Position numbers and translations under genes: made by a program | The notes under the pieces: generated by a model | Told to the model about the DNA's origin: nothing | Databases searched by the model: none | Seen by the model: the letters and a program-made list of their open reading frames with translations, nothing else | In this document: positions 7,767 through 18,354 of the stretch, in pieces | Position numbering within the stretch: the stretch's first letter is position 1 | How the letters are laid out: every line of letters starts with the position of its first letter | Assembly (NCBI GenBank): GCA_028871595.1 | Contig: JAGWMT010000032.1 | Span: forward strand, 1 to 18,536 | Origin: Elusimicrobiota bacterium | GTDB lineage: Bacteria > Elusimicrobiota > Elusimicrobia > UBA1565 > UBA9628 | Direction of reading: 5' to 3' | DNA: 18,536 nucleotides

Positions 7767-9029
7767 ATGAATCAAACCACAATGTTTCTGACCGTTCTTC
7801 TGGCGACTGCGTCCGTCGCCGTCCAAGCTCAGGCGCCGCAAGCCGCGTCGTCCGATACGATCACGCTCCCCCAGGTTCTGACATTGGTGGAGCGCGACAA
7901 CGCGGAGATTCTGGCGGCCCGAGCGAGGTGGCGGGCGGCCCAACAGGAGGCGACTCAAGCCGCGACGCTGGATAAGCCGCGCCTAGACTTGGAGCGCATG
8001 TACGCGCCGGCGGGCCAGAATGTGATCAACGGCGCGCAGGAGAAGAACGTGGCCGTCACTCAGGAAGTGCCTTTTCCCACGACCCTCTACCTTCGCCGCG
8101 ACCGTGCCGCCAAGGACGCGCTCATCGCGGAGGAGGGTTACCGCGCCAAGTTGCTCGAGGTTCGGGCGAAGACCGCGGCCGCGTACGCCGATCTATTTTT
8201 CTCCGCCAAGAGCGCCGAGATCTTCGGCGAGAACGTGGAGATAATGAGACGCTTCGCGAAGGTCGCAGAGTCGCGCTACGCCGCGGGCCACGCAAGCCAA
8301 CTCGACGCCCTCAAGGCGCAAGTGGAACTCACCAAGATGCTGAACATGACGCTGGAGATCGAACGCGAGCGCGAGGTGGCCGAGGCCACGCTGGACGCGC
8401 TGCTGAATAGGGACGCAGCAATCCCTTTTCCCGCGCCGGCGGATCCGCAGCCGGGAGCGCTTACCGCCAAGCTCTCTGATTTGGAAGCGACGGCGAGCGC
8501 CCTCCGGCCAGAGTTGCGTCAGGCGTTTCTCGGCGCGGAAAGGGCGCGGACGTCGCTTTCGCTGGCCCATTCGGAGTTCCTTCCGGACTTCATGCTCCAG
8601 TACCGTTGGCGCCGGGATCCCGTGCGCGGAAACTCCAACGACGCCGTGCTCGGTTTGAGCCTGCCTCTATGGTTCTGGAAGCCGGCGGCGATGGCCGCTC
8701 AGGCCAAGGCGGAAAGCGAGGCGGCGGACGCGGAACTTCAAGCGGCGAAAGTCGAGACATCCTCCGAATTGAAGGTCGCTTTCGTTCGAGCCCGGACATC
8801 CGGACGGCTGGCGGAGGTCTATCGTACCAGCTTGCTGCCGCAGGCCCAGGAGGCCCTGAACGTCGCCGAGGCGGGGTATCAGGCGAACGAGACCGGTTTT
8901 CTCGATCTGCTCGATGCCCAGCGTTCGCTCCTGGATTCCCGCCTTGAATACTATCGATATACGTCCGACTATCAGCGCCAGCTCGCGGAGCTCGAGCGCG
9001 TCGTCGGACAGGAGCTATCAACGCCATGA
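7767..9029 (+). CDS. TolC-family outer-membrane efflux protein (CusC/CzcC type)
   Basis: The product is 420 residues with a signal peptide (residues 1-22, ending VQAQA) and the long coiled-coil-like heptads typical of outer-membrane efflux proteins. Two repeats of the family are visible. The first has ITLPQVLTLVERDNAEILAARARW near 32-55 and AAAYADLFFSAKSAEI further on; the second has LRPELRQAFLGAERARTSLSLAHSEFLPDF, and near the end GYQANETGFLDLLDAQRSLL. There is no lipobox, unlike CusC. It forms the trimeric channel through which the adaptor and RND pump expel metal. The start at ATG 7767 has no strong Shine-Dalgarno. Its stop overlaps the start of the adaptor gene (ATGA), so pump genes are translationally coupled. 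Motif strings longer than 20 residues are abbreviated elsewhere; family assignment is secure, metal role comes from its partners. Confidence 0.88.
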   Translation: MNQTTMFLTVLLATASVAVQAQAPQAASSDTITLPQVLTLVERDNAEILAARARWRAAQQEATQAATLDKPRLDLERMYAPAGQNVINGAQEKNVAVTQEVPFPTTLYLRRDRAAKDALIAEEGYRAKLLEVRAKTAAAYADLFFSAKSAEIFGENVEIMRRFAKVAESRYAAGHASQLDALKAQVELTKMLNMTLEIEREREVAEATLDALLNRDAAIPFPAPADPQPGALTAKLSDLEATASALRPELRQAFLGAERARTSLSLAHSEFLPDFMLQYRWRRDPVRGNSNDAVLGLSLPLWFWKPAAMAAQAKAESEAADAELQAAKVETSSELKVAFVRARTSGRLAEVYRTSLLPQAQEALNVAEAGYQANETGFLDLLDAQRSLLDSRLEYYRYTSDYQRQLAELERVVGQELSTP

Positions 9030-10192
9030 AGCACAAAGGACTCAAGATCGCGGGGGCCGTTGCCGTTTTGGCGGTCGGCGGTTATGAAATGCGCGTTTTG
9101 ATCTCTCGAAAGAACTCTGGCGGTCCGGAGAACGCGGCGGCCAAACGCATCTGCATTCTGCACAAATGCACGATGTCTCATTGCGTTATGGAACTGACGG
9201 CCATGCCGGGAAAGAAAGCCGTCTGTCCGATCTGCGGCGAGGTCGAGGTGACTCCGGACGCGAAGGGGCGCATCCTGTACTATCGCAACTCGATGCAGCC
9301 TGAAGTCACCTCGCCCGTCCCCATGAAGGACGGCATGGGCATGGATTATGTGCCCGTTTATGCCGAGGAAGGAGCCGCCAGCGACGTGCCCGGCCAGGGA
9401 TCCCTCGTTCTATCCGAGGAGAAGCGGCAGATGATCGGCATGAAATCCGCGGAGGTCGAGCCGCGCGACCTGGCCGTGGCCGTGCGCGCCAGCGGACGCG
9501 TCGCCTACGATCCCGGCCTCTACAACGCGATCGCCGAGTACGGCGAGGCGGCCAAGGCCCGCGACTCCGTCAAGGAGAGCTCCTACCCGGACGTGCATCA
9601 GCGCGCCGACGCCCTGGTGCGCGCCTCGGAACTGAGGTTGCGGCAGCTCGGATTGTCCAAGGAGCAGATCACCGCCATCGCCGGGTCGAGCCAGCCGCCG
9701 ACGAACCTGCTTTTCAGCGGGCAGGGCGGCACGGTGTGGGTCTACGCCCAAATCTACGAGTACGAGATCTCCTTCGTGAAGCCGGGCCAGCATGTCGTGA
9801 TTACCACCCCAGCGTACCCGGGCCGTCGGTTCCGCGGCATCGTCAAATCTCTCGATTCCATCCTTTCACCCGAGACCCGCTCCCTGAAAGTCCGCATCGA
9901 GGTTCCTAACCCCGAGGGCCTGCTCAAGCTCGAGATGTACGTGAACGCGGAGATCGAAGCCGGCATAGGCCGCGCGCTAGCGCTTCCCGCGAGCGCCCTC
10001 GTGGATACCGGCGTGCGACAGCTCGTCTTCATGGATCTCGGCGACGGACGCATCGAGCCGCGGCAGGTGCGCGTCGGCCGCGAAGCCGGGGATTACTACG
10101 AGGTCCTGTCGGGCTTGAAGAGCGGCGAAAAAGTGGTTACGTCCGCCAATTTCCTGATCGACTCGGAGTCCAAGCTCAAGAGCGTCCGATGA
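9026..10192 (+). CDS. cusB: CusB-type periplasmic adaptor with added Cys/His site
   Basis: This 388-residue protein is the membrane-fusion subunit linking RND pump and outer-membrane channel. A single hydrophobic anchor lies at about 5-20. Next is a Cys/His-rich module (C43, H46, C48, H52, C53, C67, C70; the pattern ends in CPICG). A heavy-metal-binding domain follows at about 84-112 (ILYYRNSMQPEV ... MDYVPVY), Met-rich and lacking the usual Cys. The adaptor body starts near 130, with LRQLGLSKEQI at about 210 and the beta-barrel region GGTVWVYAQIYEYEI from about 239. The classic lipoyl half-motifs are hard to see; residues 165-190 look shortened (DPGLYNAIAEYGEAAKAR). The start ATG 9026 overlaps the previous stop, with AGGAG 11 bases upstream. 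The gene ends in an ATGA overlap with cusA. Confidence 0.85.
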   Translation: MKHKGLKIAGAVAVLAVGGYEMRVLISRKNSGGPENAAAKRICILHKCTMSHCVMELTAMPGKKAVCPICGEVEVTPDAKGRILYYRNSMQPEVTSPVPMKDGMGMDYVPVYAEEGAASDVPGQGSLVLSEEKRQMIGMKSAEVEPRDLAVAVRASGRVAYDPGLYNAIAEYGEAAKARDSVKESSYPDVHQRADALVRASELRLRQLGLSKEQITAIAGSSQPPTNLLFSGQGGTVWVYAQIYEYEISFVKPGQHVVITTPAYPGRRFRGIVKSLDSILSPETRSLKVRIEVPNPEGLLKLEMYVNAEIEAGIGRALALPASALVDTGVRQLVFMDLGDGRIEPRQVRVGREAGDYYEVLSGLKSGEKVVTSANFLIDSESKLKSVR

Positions 10193-13100
10193 TCGAGAAA
10201 ATCATCTCCTGGTCCGCGCGCAACAAGTTCACGGTCATCCTGCTTACGGCGGCGGCGCTGTCCGGCGCGTACTACTGCATGAAGAACGCGCGACTTGACG
10301 CTATTCCGGACCTGTCCGACACCCAGGTCATCATTTATTCACGCTGGGACCGCTCGCCCGACGTCGTCGAGGATCAGGTCACCTATCCGATCGTCAGCGC
10401 TTTGCTGGGCGCTCCCGGCGTCAAGGCGATCCGAGGGTTCTCCGACTTCGGGTACTCCTACGTCTATGTCGTCTTCCAGGACGGCACGGACGTCTATTGG
10501 GCGCGTTCGCGCACGCTGGAGTACCTGAGCAAGATCCAGTCTCAGCTTCCCGCGGGCGTGCGCACGGAACTGGGGCCCGACGCCACGGGCGTGGGCTGGG
10601 TTTACCAGTACGCGCTCGTGGATAAGACCGGGCGTCATGACCTTTCCGAGCTACGGAGCTTCCAAGATTGGTACATGCGCTACTACCTGCAGTCGGTCCC
10701 CGGGGTGGCCGAGGTCGCCTCGATCGGCGGCTACCAGAAGCAGTATCAGGTCAACCTCGACCCGACGGCTTTGGCCGCCTACAATATCCCGCTGTCGACC
10801 GTTCTTGCGGCCGTGCGCGACGGCAACGACGACGTGGGCGGAAGGCTCGTCGAGTTCTCGGGGAAGGAATACATGGTCCGCGGCCACGGCTACGCGAAAT
10901 CCGTGTCGGACATCGAAAATATCGTGGTGGGCCGGGACAAGAATGGGACGCCGATCCTGATCAAGGCCCTGGGCCGCGTGGAACTCGGCCCCGACATCCG
11001 CCGAGGCATCGCCGATCTCAACGGCGAGGGCGACACGGTGGGCGGCATCGTCGTGATGCGCACCGGTGAGAACGCCCTCAACGTCATCGCGGGTGTGAAG
11101 GCCAAGCTCGCGGAGATCAAGCCGTCGCTCCCGCCGGGCGTCGAGGTGGTCCCCGTCTACGACCGCTCCGGCTTGATCAAGAAAGCGATCTCCACGCTCA
11201 AGGAGGAACTGGCGCTGGAGCTCGCGATCGTGAGCCTTGTCATTCTTGTCTTCCTGTGGCACATCCCGACGGCCATCATCCCGATCGTGACGATCCCGGT
11301 CTCCGTCGCGCTGACCTTCATCCCGATGTACCTGATGGGCATGACCTCGAACATCATGTCGATTTCGGGCATTGCGATCTCGATCGGCATCCTGGTGGAC
11401 GGGGCGATCGTCGAGGTGGAGAACGCGTATAAGAAGCTACAGCTCTGGATTGAGGGCGGGCGCAAGGGCGACTTCCACGAGGTCCGTCTGAGGGCGCTGC
11501 AGGAAGTCGGCCCCGCCGTTTTCTTCTCCCTGCTCGTCATCGCGGTGGCCTTTCTGCCCATCTTCACCTTGATGGACCAGGAGGGTCGCCTGTTCCGGCC
11601 CCTGGCCGTCACCAAGACCATGGCCATGGCCATCGCTGCGCTCCTCGCGCTGACCTTCGATCCGGCGGTGCGCATGATGTTCAGCCGCATGGACTTCTTT
11701 GAATTCCGGCCCAAGTGGCTGGCGTGGCTCGTCAACCAGACGGTCGTCGGCACCTACTATCCCGAGGAAAAGCACCCGGTCAGCCGCGTGCTTTTCAAAT
11801 ACTACGAGCCGGCCTGCCGCTGGGTGCTGCGCCGCCCTTGGAAGGTAATCGCCGCGGCGGCGCTTCTCGTGCTGACGACGGCGCCCGTCTACATGCGCCT
11901 GGGCTCGGAATTCATGCCCCCGCTCAACGAGGGATCGATCCTGTACATGCCCACGACCTTGCCCGGCATCTCAGTCGCGGAGGCCCAGAAACTCCTGCAG
12001 ACCCAGGATGAGATATTGAAGTCCTTTCCCGAGGTCGAGTCGGTCTTCGGCAAGGCCGGCCGTGCCGAGACCTCTACCGATCCGGCGCCGTTCTCGATGA
12101 TGGAAACGACCGTCGTGCTGAAGCCGCGCGAGCAATGGCGCCGCAAGGCGCGGTGGTACTCGCGGCTGCCGGAGTTTATTCAGCGCCCTCTGCGCCACCT
12201 TTGGAGCGACCGGATAAGCTGGGAGGAGCTCACGGCCGACATGGACGCGAAATTGAAGATTCCCGGCACGAGCAACGCCTGGACCATGCCCATCAAGGCG
12301 CGCATCGACATGTTGACGACGGGGGTGCGAACGCCTATTGGCATCAAGGTCTTCGGCTCCGACCTGGGCGAGATTGAACGGATCGGTGGCGAGTTGGAGT
12401 CGATCCTTGGCCGGGTCCCCGGCACGCGCAGCGTATTCGCCGAACGTACGGCGGGCGGCTACTTCGTCGACTTCGACCTCAAGCGCGACCGGCTGGCGCG
12501 CTACGGCCTGAGCATCAAGGAGGCCGAAGAAGTCATCATGTCGGCCATCGGGGGCGAAACCGTCACGACGACCATCGAGGGCCGCGAGCGCTACTCCGTC
12601 AACGTGCGCTACGCCCGCGAATTGCGCGATGATTTGCCGAAGCTGCGTCGCGTGCTGGTGCCCACATCAAGCGGCGCGCAAATTCCGTTGGCGGAGCTGG
12701 CCGACATTCGCCTGCGACAAGGTCCGGCGATGATCCGCAATGAAAACGGGCTGCTGGCGGGTTATGTTTATGTCGATGTGACCGGCCGCGACATCGGGAG
12801 CTATGTGGAAGAGGCCAAGCGTCGCGTTGCCGCCGAGTTGAAGCTGAAACCCGGCTACTCGCTCCAGTGGAGCGGCCAGTACGAGAACATGGTTCGGGTG
12901 CGCGAGCGCCTCAAGATCGTCCTACCCCTGACCGTTTTTCTCATCATGTTCCTGCTGCACCTGAACACGAGGTCCTGGGTAAAGACGGGGATCGTCATGC
13001 TCGCCGTGCCGTTCTCCTTGGTGGGGGCCGTCTGGTTTCTTTACGCGCTCAACTATAATGTGTCGATCGCCGTCTGGGTGGGCATGATCGCGCTGATGGG

Positions 13101-13479
13101 GCTGGACGCGGAGACCGGCGTCTTCATGCTGCTCTATCTGGACATGGCCTATTACGACATGGTGCGCCAGGGGCGGATGCGGACGCTCGCTGAGCTGGAG
13201 GAGGCGATCATCCATGGCGCCGTCAAGCGCGTGCGGCCAAAGATGATGACGGTCGCCTGCGCCTTCATGGGGCTGCTGCCGATCATGTGGTCGCTTGGGA
13301 CGGGGGCGGATCTCATGAAACGCATCGCCGCGCCGATGATCGGCGGCCTGGCGACCAGCTTCATCATGGAACTTCTCGTTTATCCGGCGGTGTTCATGAT
13401 TTGGAAATGGGATCACGAAATGAAGCATGGAACGGTCGACGTCGCGAGGCTTCCGATTCCGGAGTTGCAGTCGCACTGA
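10189..13479 (+). CDS. cusA: CusA-type heavy-metal RND efflux permease (Cu/Ag predicted)
   Basis: The protein has 1096 residues, slightly longer than E. coli CusA, and 12 membrane segments in the RND pattern. Many CusA signatures are present: LDAIPDLSDTQVII near the N-terminus, ELGPDATGVGWVY, RRGIADLNGEG and LYMPTTLPGIS. The three Met residues that bind Cu(I)/Ag(I) in CusA are conserved as M587, M637 and M708. The proton-relay residues are conserved as D404 (ILVDGAIVE), E975 (LDAETGV) and K1018 (RVRPKMMT). This points to monovalent Cu/Ag export rather than Zn/Co/Cd, although substrate is inferred. Compared with CusA there is an extra stretch at about 645-680 (WRRKARWYSRLPEF onwards). The trimer would draw metal from cytoplasm and periplasm and pass it to the TolC-like channel. 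The ATG start overlaps the stop of the adaptor gene. Confidence 0.93.
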   Translation: MIEKIISWSARNKFTVILLTAAALSGAYYCMKNARLDAIPDLSDTQVIIYSRWDRSPDVVEDQVTYPIVSALLGAPGVKAIRGFSDFGYSYVYVVFQDGTDVYWARSRTLEYLSKIQSQLPAGVRTELGPDATGVGWVYQYALVDKTGRHDLSELRSFQDWYMRYYLQSVPGVAEVASIGGYQKQYQVNLDPTALAAYNIPLSTVLAAVRDGNDDVGGRLVEFSGKEYMVRGHGYAKSVSDIENIVVGRDKNGTPILIKALGRVELGPDIRRGIADLNGEGDTVGGIVVMRTGENALNVIAGVKAKLAEIKPSLPPGVEVVPVYDRSGLIKKAISTLKEELALELAIVSLVILVFLWHIPTAIIPIVTIPVSVALTFIPMYLMGMTSNIMSISGIAISIGILVDGAIVEVENAYKKLQLWIEGGRKGDFHEVRLRALQEVGPAVFFSLLVIAVAFLPIFTLMDQEGRLFRPLAVTKTMAMAIAALLALTFDPAVRMMFSRMDFFEFRPKWLAWLVNQTVVGTYYPEEKHPVSRVLFKYYEPACRWVLRRPWKVIAAAALLVLTTAPVYMRLGSEFMPPLNEGSILYMPTTLPGISVAEAQKLLQTQDEILKSFPEVESVFGKAGRAETSTDPAPFSMMETTVVLKPREQWRRKARWYSRLPEFIQRPLRHLWSDRISWEELTADMDAKLKIPGTSNAWTMPIKARIDMLTTGVRTPIGIKVFGSDLGEIERIGGELESILGRVPGTRSVFAERTAGGYFVDFDLKRDRLARYGLSIKEAEEVIMSAIGGETVTTTIEGRERYSVNVRYARELRDDLPKLRRVLVPTSSGAQIPLAELADIRLRQGPAMIRNENGLLAGYVYVDVTGRDIGSYVEEAKRRVAAELKLKPGYSLQWSGQYENMVRVRERLKIVLPLTVFLIMFLLHLNTRSWVKTGIVMLAVPFSLVGAVWFLYALNYNVSIAVWVGMIALMGLDAETGVFMLLYLDMAYYDMVRQGRMRTLAELEEAIIHGAVKRVRPKMMTVACAFMGLLPIMWSLGTGADLMKRIAAPMIGGLATSFIMELLVYPAVFMIWKWDHEMKHGTVDVARLPIPELQSH

Positions 13480-13501
13480 CGAATTGGGATAGTGTGAGAC
13501 G

Positions 13502-14434
13502 ATGAGCGCGCCGATTGAAGGGTTGCCCAATATCAAAATGCCGCATTCGGCGGAGTATTTCGGCGATCAGCGCGACTTCTGGTGGAACCCGGAGTTCGTG
13601 GCGCTGATGGCCGCGCGCTGGAAGCTGTCCGAGGCGCGTTTCATCCTGGACGCGGGCTGCGGCGTGGGGCATTGGGGGCGGGTGCTGGCGCCGTTTCTAT
13701 CGCCGGAGGCGACCGTCGTCGGGATCGACCGTGAGGCGCAATGGGTTCGGAAGGCGGCCGAGATCGCGAAGGACAAGGATTTGCACCGCTTCGGCTACCG
13801 GCAAGGCGACGTGAACGCGCTGCCGTTCGCGGACGAATCATTCGACCTGGTGACGTGCCAAACGGTGCTGATCCACGTCCCCGATCCGCGGGCGACCTTG
13901 CGGGAGTTTGTGCGCGTGCTGAAGCCCGGCGGCTTGCTGGCGCTGAGCGAGCCCAACAATCTGGCGGCGTCCTTGGTGCGCGACAGCGGTAATTTCGAAG
14001 GCGCCGTCGATTTATTATTGTCCGCCGCCCGCCTGCAGGCGATCTGCGAGCGGGGCAAGGCCGCCCTGGGCCTGGGAAACAATTCCGTCGGCGATCTCCT
14101 TCCGGGATATCTCCATGAGCTCGGGTTAAACGATCTCCAGGCGTATCTGTCCGACAAGGCGACGCTCACCGTGCCGAATCAATCCGATCCGGGACAGGCC
14201 GCCGATCTGGCTCAGACCGAGGACTGGCTGAAGCGCGATTTCTGGATCTGGGAGAAGGGGGAGACCCGTTCTTATTATCTCGCCGGGGGCGGCAATCCGG
14301 ACCTCTTCGCCGAATTGTGGGAGATCGCCATGGATCGGCGCCGGCAGAGCTTCCTCGCCGCGAAGGCGGGGCGGCTGTCCGCGATCGGCGCGGGACTGCA
14401 GTACCTGATCTCGGGCCGGAAGCCTACGGCGTAG
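13502..14434 (+). CDS. Class I SAM-dependent methyltransferase
   Basis: This 310-residue cytoplasmic protein carries the Rossmann methyltransferase core. Motif I is ILDAGCGVGHWG (48-59), the acidic residue that binds the SAM ribose follows VVGID (about 76), and motif II/III lies in DVNALPFADESFDLVTCQ (about 103-120). VLKPGGLLALSEPN (about 140-153) is the usual strand after motif III. The C-terminal 150 residues are helical and family-specific and probably define the substrate, which I cannot name. It starts 22 bases after cusA without a visible Shine-Dalgarno. TTGCAG (13465-13470), a 17-base gap and GATAGT (13488-13493) are a weak own promoter. It need not belong to the metal operon. The stop overlaps the convergent membrane-protein gene by 11 bases. 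Confidence 0.82.
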   Translation: MSAPIEGLPNIKMPHSAEYFGDQRDFWWNPEFVALMAARWKLSEARFILDAGCGVGHWGRVLAPFLSPEATVVGIDREAQWVRKAAEIAKDKDLHRFGYRQGDVNALPFADESFDLVTCQTVLIHVPDPRATLREFVRVLKPGGLLALSEPNNLAASLVRDSGNFEGAVDLLLSAARLQAICERGKAALGLGNNSVGDLLPGYLHELGLNDLQAYLSDKATLTVPNQSDPGQAADLAQTEDWLKRDFWIWEKGETRSYYLAGGGNPDLFAELWEIAMDRRRQSFLAAKAGRLSAIGAGLQYLISGRKPTA

Positions 14435-14831
14435 CGGATTCCTTCGTCAGCATCACGCCGTAAATTCCCAGGGGCAGTCCCGCGAACATGAGCCCCACGA
14501 TGACTCCCGCCGTCACGTGTGGAACCATCAGTAGGACGGCTTGGATCGCGACGGCGAACAGCAGGGCGGGAAGAAGGCAGCGCGCGGCCCAGTCGCGCGC
14601 TCTTTCCGCGCGCTCGTCCGGCGGCGCTCCCAGCCAGAGACGCACGCCGAGGATCAGCGGCCAGCCGATCAGGAACGCCAGCCCCAGGAAGTGAGCGCCG
14701 TGCGCCGCCCGCGGCGTCGCCCAGTCCGCGCCGTCCAGCAGGCCCAGCGCGGGAATCCAGGAGGCGGTCAGGACCAACGCGGCGGTCAGGCACGTCCGCC
14801 CGTAGGCGGCCGCCGGATTCGAAGCGGTCAT
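14424..14831 (-). CDS. Four-helix membrane protein, family unknown
   Basis: This 135-residue protein shows four hydrophobic segments: about 15-35 (LTAALVLTASWIPALGLL), 46-66 (FLGLAFLIGWPLILGVRLWL), 86-104 and 107-128. A short polar loop with Arg and Glu separates helices 2 and 3. I recognise no family. ATG 14831 is chosen because the upstream stop (14835-14833) leaves a one-base gap (TGA-T-ATG), a layout that suggests translational coupling to the glycine-zipper gene. The longer frame to 14864 would overlap that gene. It overlaps the methyltransferase stop by 11 bases. Confidence 0.65.
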   Translation of the reverse strand: MTASNPAAAYGRTCLTAALVLTASWIPALGLLDGADWATPRAAHGAHFLGLAFLIGWPLILGVRLWLGAPPDERAERARDWAARCLLPALLFAVAIQAVLLMVPHVTAGVIVGLMFAGLPLGIYGVMLTKESATP

Positions 14832-14832
14832 A

Positions 14833-15354
14833 TCAAAGCTGTTTGAGCGCGTCATCCAGGTCATTCTGGCTTTTTTCGATGGCGCCGGGCTTTCCGGAGC
14901 CGGCCTTGCCTCCCAGCAGGAAGCACAGCCCCGCGCCGAGCGCCATGCCCGCCATCGCGCCCAATTGCGCGCCGCCCGCGGCGCCGCCGAAGACGCCGGC
15001 CGGACCGCCGAATAGACCGACGCCGCCGCCGATCACGGCTCCGGCGACGGCCCCGTAAAGAGCGCCCTGCGCGGTGCGGACTCCTCGGACCAGGGCGTCG
15101 CCCGCATGGTGACCCGGGCCGGGGACGTCTTCGCCGTCCAAAATTGTCTTCGTTTCCGCGCCGTTGACGAAATGCAGCGCGCGGCCGCTTCCGGCGCCGC
15201 CTTTGACGGCGTCGGCGCCGTCCGCGACGCTCGTGGAGCCGCCGGTCTCGAGAAATTTCAGGCCCGACGACGCCTTGACGGCTTCATCGCCGGCGCGGGC
15301 GCGGGACGCGGTCAGGGTGAGCGCGACGAACAAGAGCAGGAGCGAGAGTTTCAT
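14833..15354 (-). CDS. Exported glycine-zipper protein
   Basis: This 173-residue protein has a clean signal peptide (residues 1-21, ending SRARA before GDE). A polar middle (about 22-92) is followed by a long Gly/Ala-rich stretch at about 95-148 (GALYGAVAGAVIGGGVGLFG and repeats of GxxxG). The tail is polar and ends DDALKQL. The GxxxG repeats match glycine-zipper domains, which pack as helical hairpins in membranes and are found in outer-membrane or envelope proteins. The Shine-Dalgarno GGAGG lies five bases before the ATG. A -10-like TAAAAT at 15386-15381 would give a leader of about 20 bases, but I see no good -35. One base separates its stop from the start of the four-helix membrane protein, so the two likely act in the same envelope process. 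No specific function is assigned. Confidence 0.68.
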   Translation of the reverse strand: MKLSLLLLFVALTLTASRARAGDEAVKASSGLKFLETGGSTSVADGADAVKGGAGSGRALHFVNGAETKTILDGEDVPGPGHHAGDALVRGVRTAQGALYGAVAGAVIGGGVGLFGGPAGVFGGAAGGAQLGAMAGMALGAGLCFLLGGKAGSGKPGAIEKSQNDLDDALKQL

Positions 15355-15446
15355 GGCATCCTCCGTAAGGGGTTGCCGCGATTTTAGCCCCGGGCTTTTA
15401 ATCCCTGCATGGGTCTTTGGTCCTAGAACTTGACCCGGCGCGAGTT

Positions 15447-18155
<2,709 letters not shown>

Positions 18156-18186
18156 GGGGACACTCCTAATATAAAGCGGTGCCGTT

Positions 18187-18195
18187 ATTTTATCA
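18187..18195 (-). promoter_or_regulatory. Extended -10 element upstream of acnA
   Basis: On the minus strand TGATAAAAT (18195-18187) is an extended -10 (TG, one base, TAAAAT). Transcription would start near 18180, giving a leader of about 24 bases that includes the acnA ribosome site. No good -35 box is placed at 17 bases; TTGGCG at 18226-18221 pairs better with TACCAA at 18202-18197 (18-base spacer) as an alternative. Either would overlap the OmpA remnant on the other strand. Confidence 0.42.
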
Positions 18196-18203
18196 TTTGG
18201 TAG

Positions 18204-18323
18204 AATCCGGCGCATCTGTCCGCCAAAGGCCTCGGAGTGTTTCGTCCGGTCAAGCCGAACGACTCCGACGAGGGCCGCGCCGCGAACCGTCGCATCGTCA
18301 TCGATTTTCGTCCGACCCCTTGA
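18204..18323 (+). pseudogene. Remnant of an OmpA/MotB-like C-terminus
   Basis: A frame without any start codon runs from just after a TAG (18201-18203) to TGA (18321-18323). It encodes [18 protein letters not shown] and [19 protein letters not shown]. This is the terminal segment of an OmpA-like peptidoglycan-binding domain, where SAKGxG...P...N...EGRAxNRRV is the conserved ending and the Arg contacts diaminopimelate. The rest of the domain, about 80 residues, and the N-terminal part of the protein are missing; the sequence upstream belongs to the acnA 5' region. It appears to be what is left of a gene cut by rearrangement, or a misjoined assembly point. The last bases overlap the -35 box of the next promoter. 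Confidence 0.7.
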
Positions 18324-18348
18324 CGGAATAACAAGCGGGCTCTACACT
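18320..18348 (+). promoter_or_regulatory. Sigma70-type promoter for the gene at 18355
   Basis: TTGACG (18320-18325), a 17-base spacer and TACACT (18343-18348) are the same boxes as at 3786-3814. Six bases separate the -10 box from the ATG at 18355, so transcription should begin on the start codon and the mRNA be leaderless, as for the gene at 6272. The -35 box shares bases with the stop codon of the OmpA remnant. Confidence 0.72.
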
Positions 18349-18354
18349 CACAGC

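Noticed and set aside
15381..15402. Palindrome-like AGCCC/GGGCT with A and T runs, as a terminator for acnA
   Set aside because: Only five pairs with a one-base loop, and no T run on the strand of acnA. It overlaps a possible -10 box of the next gene instead.
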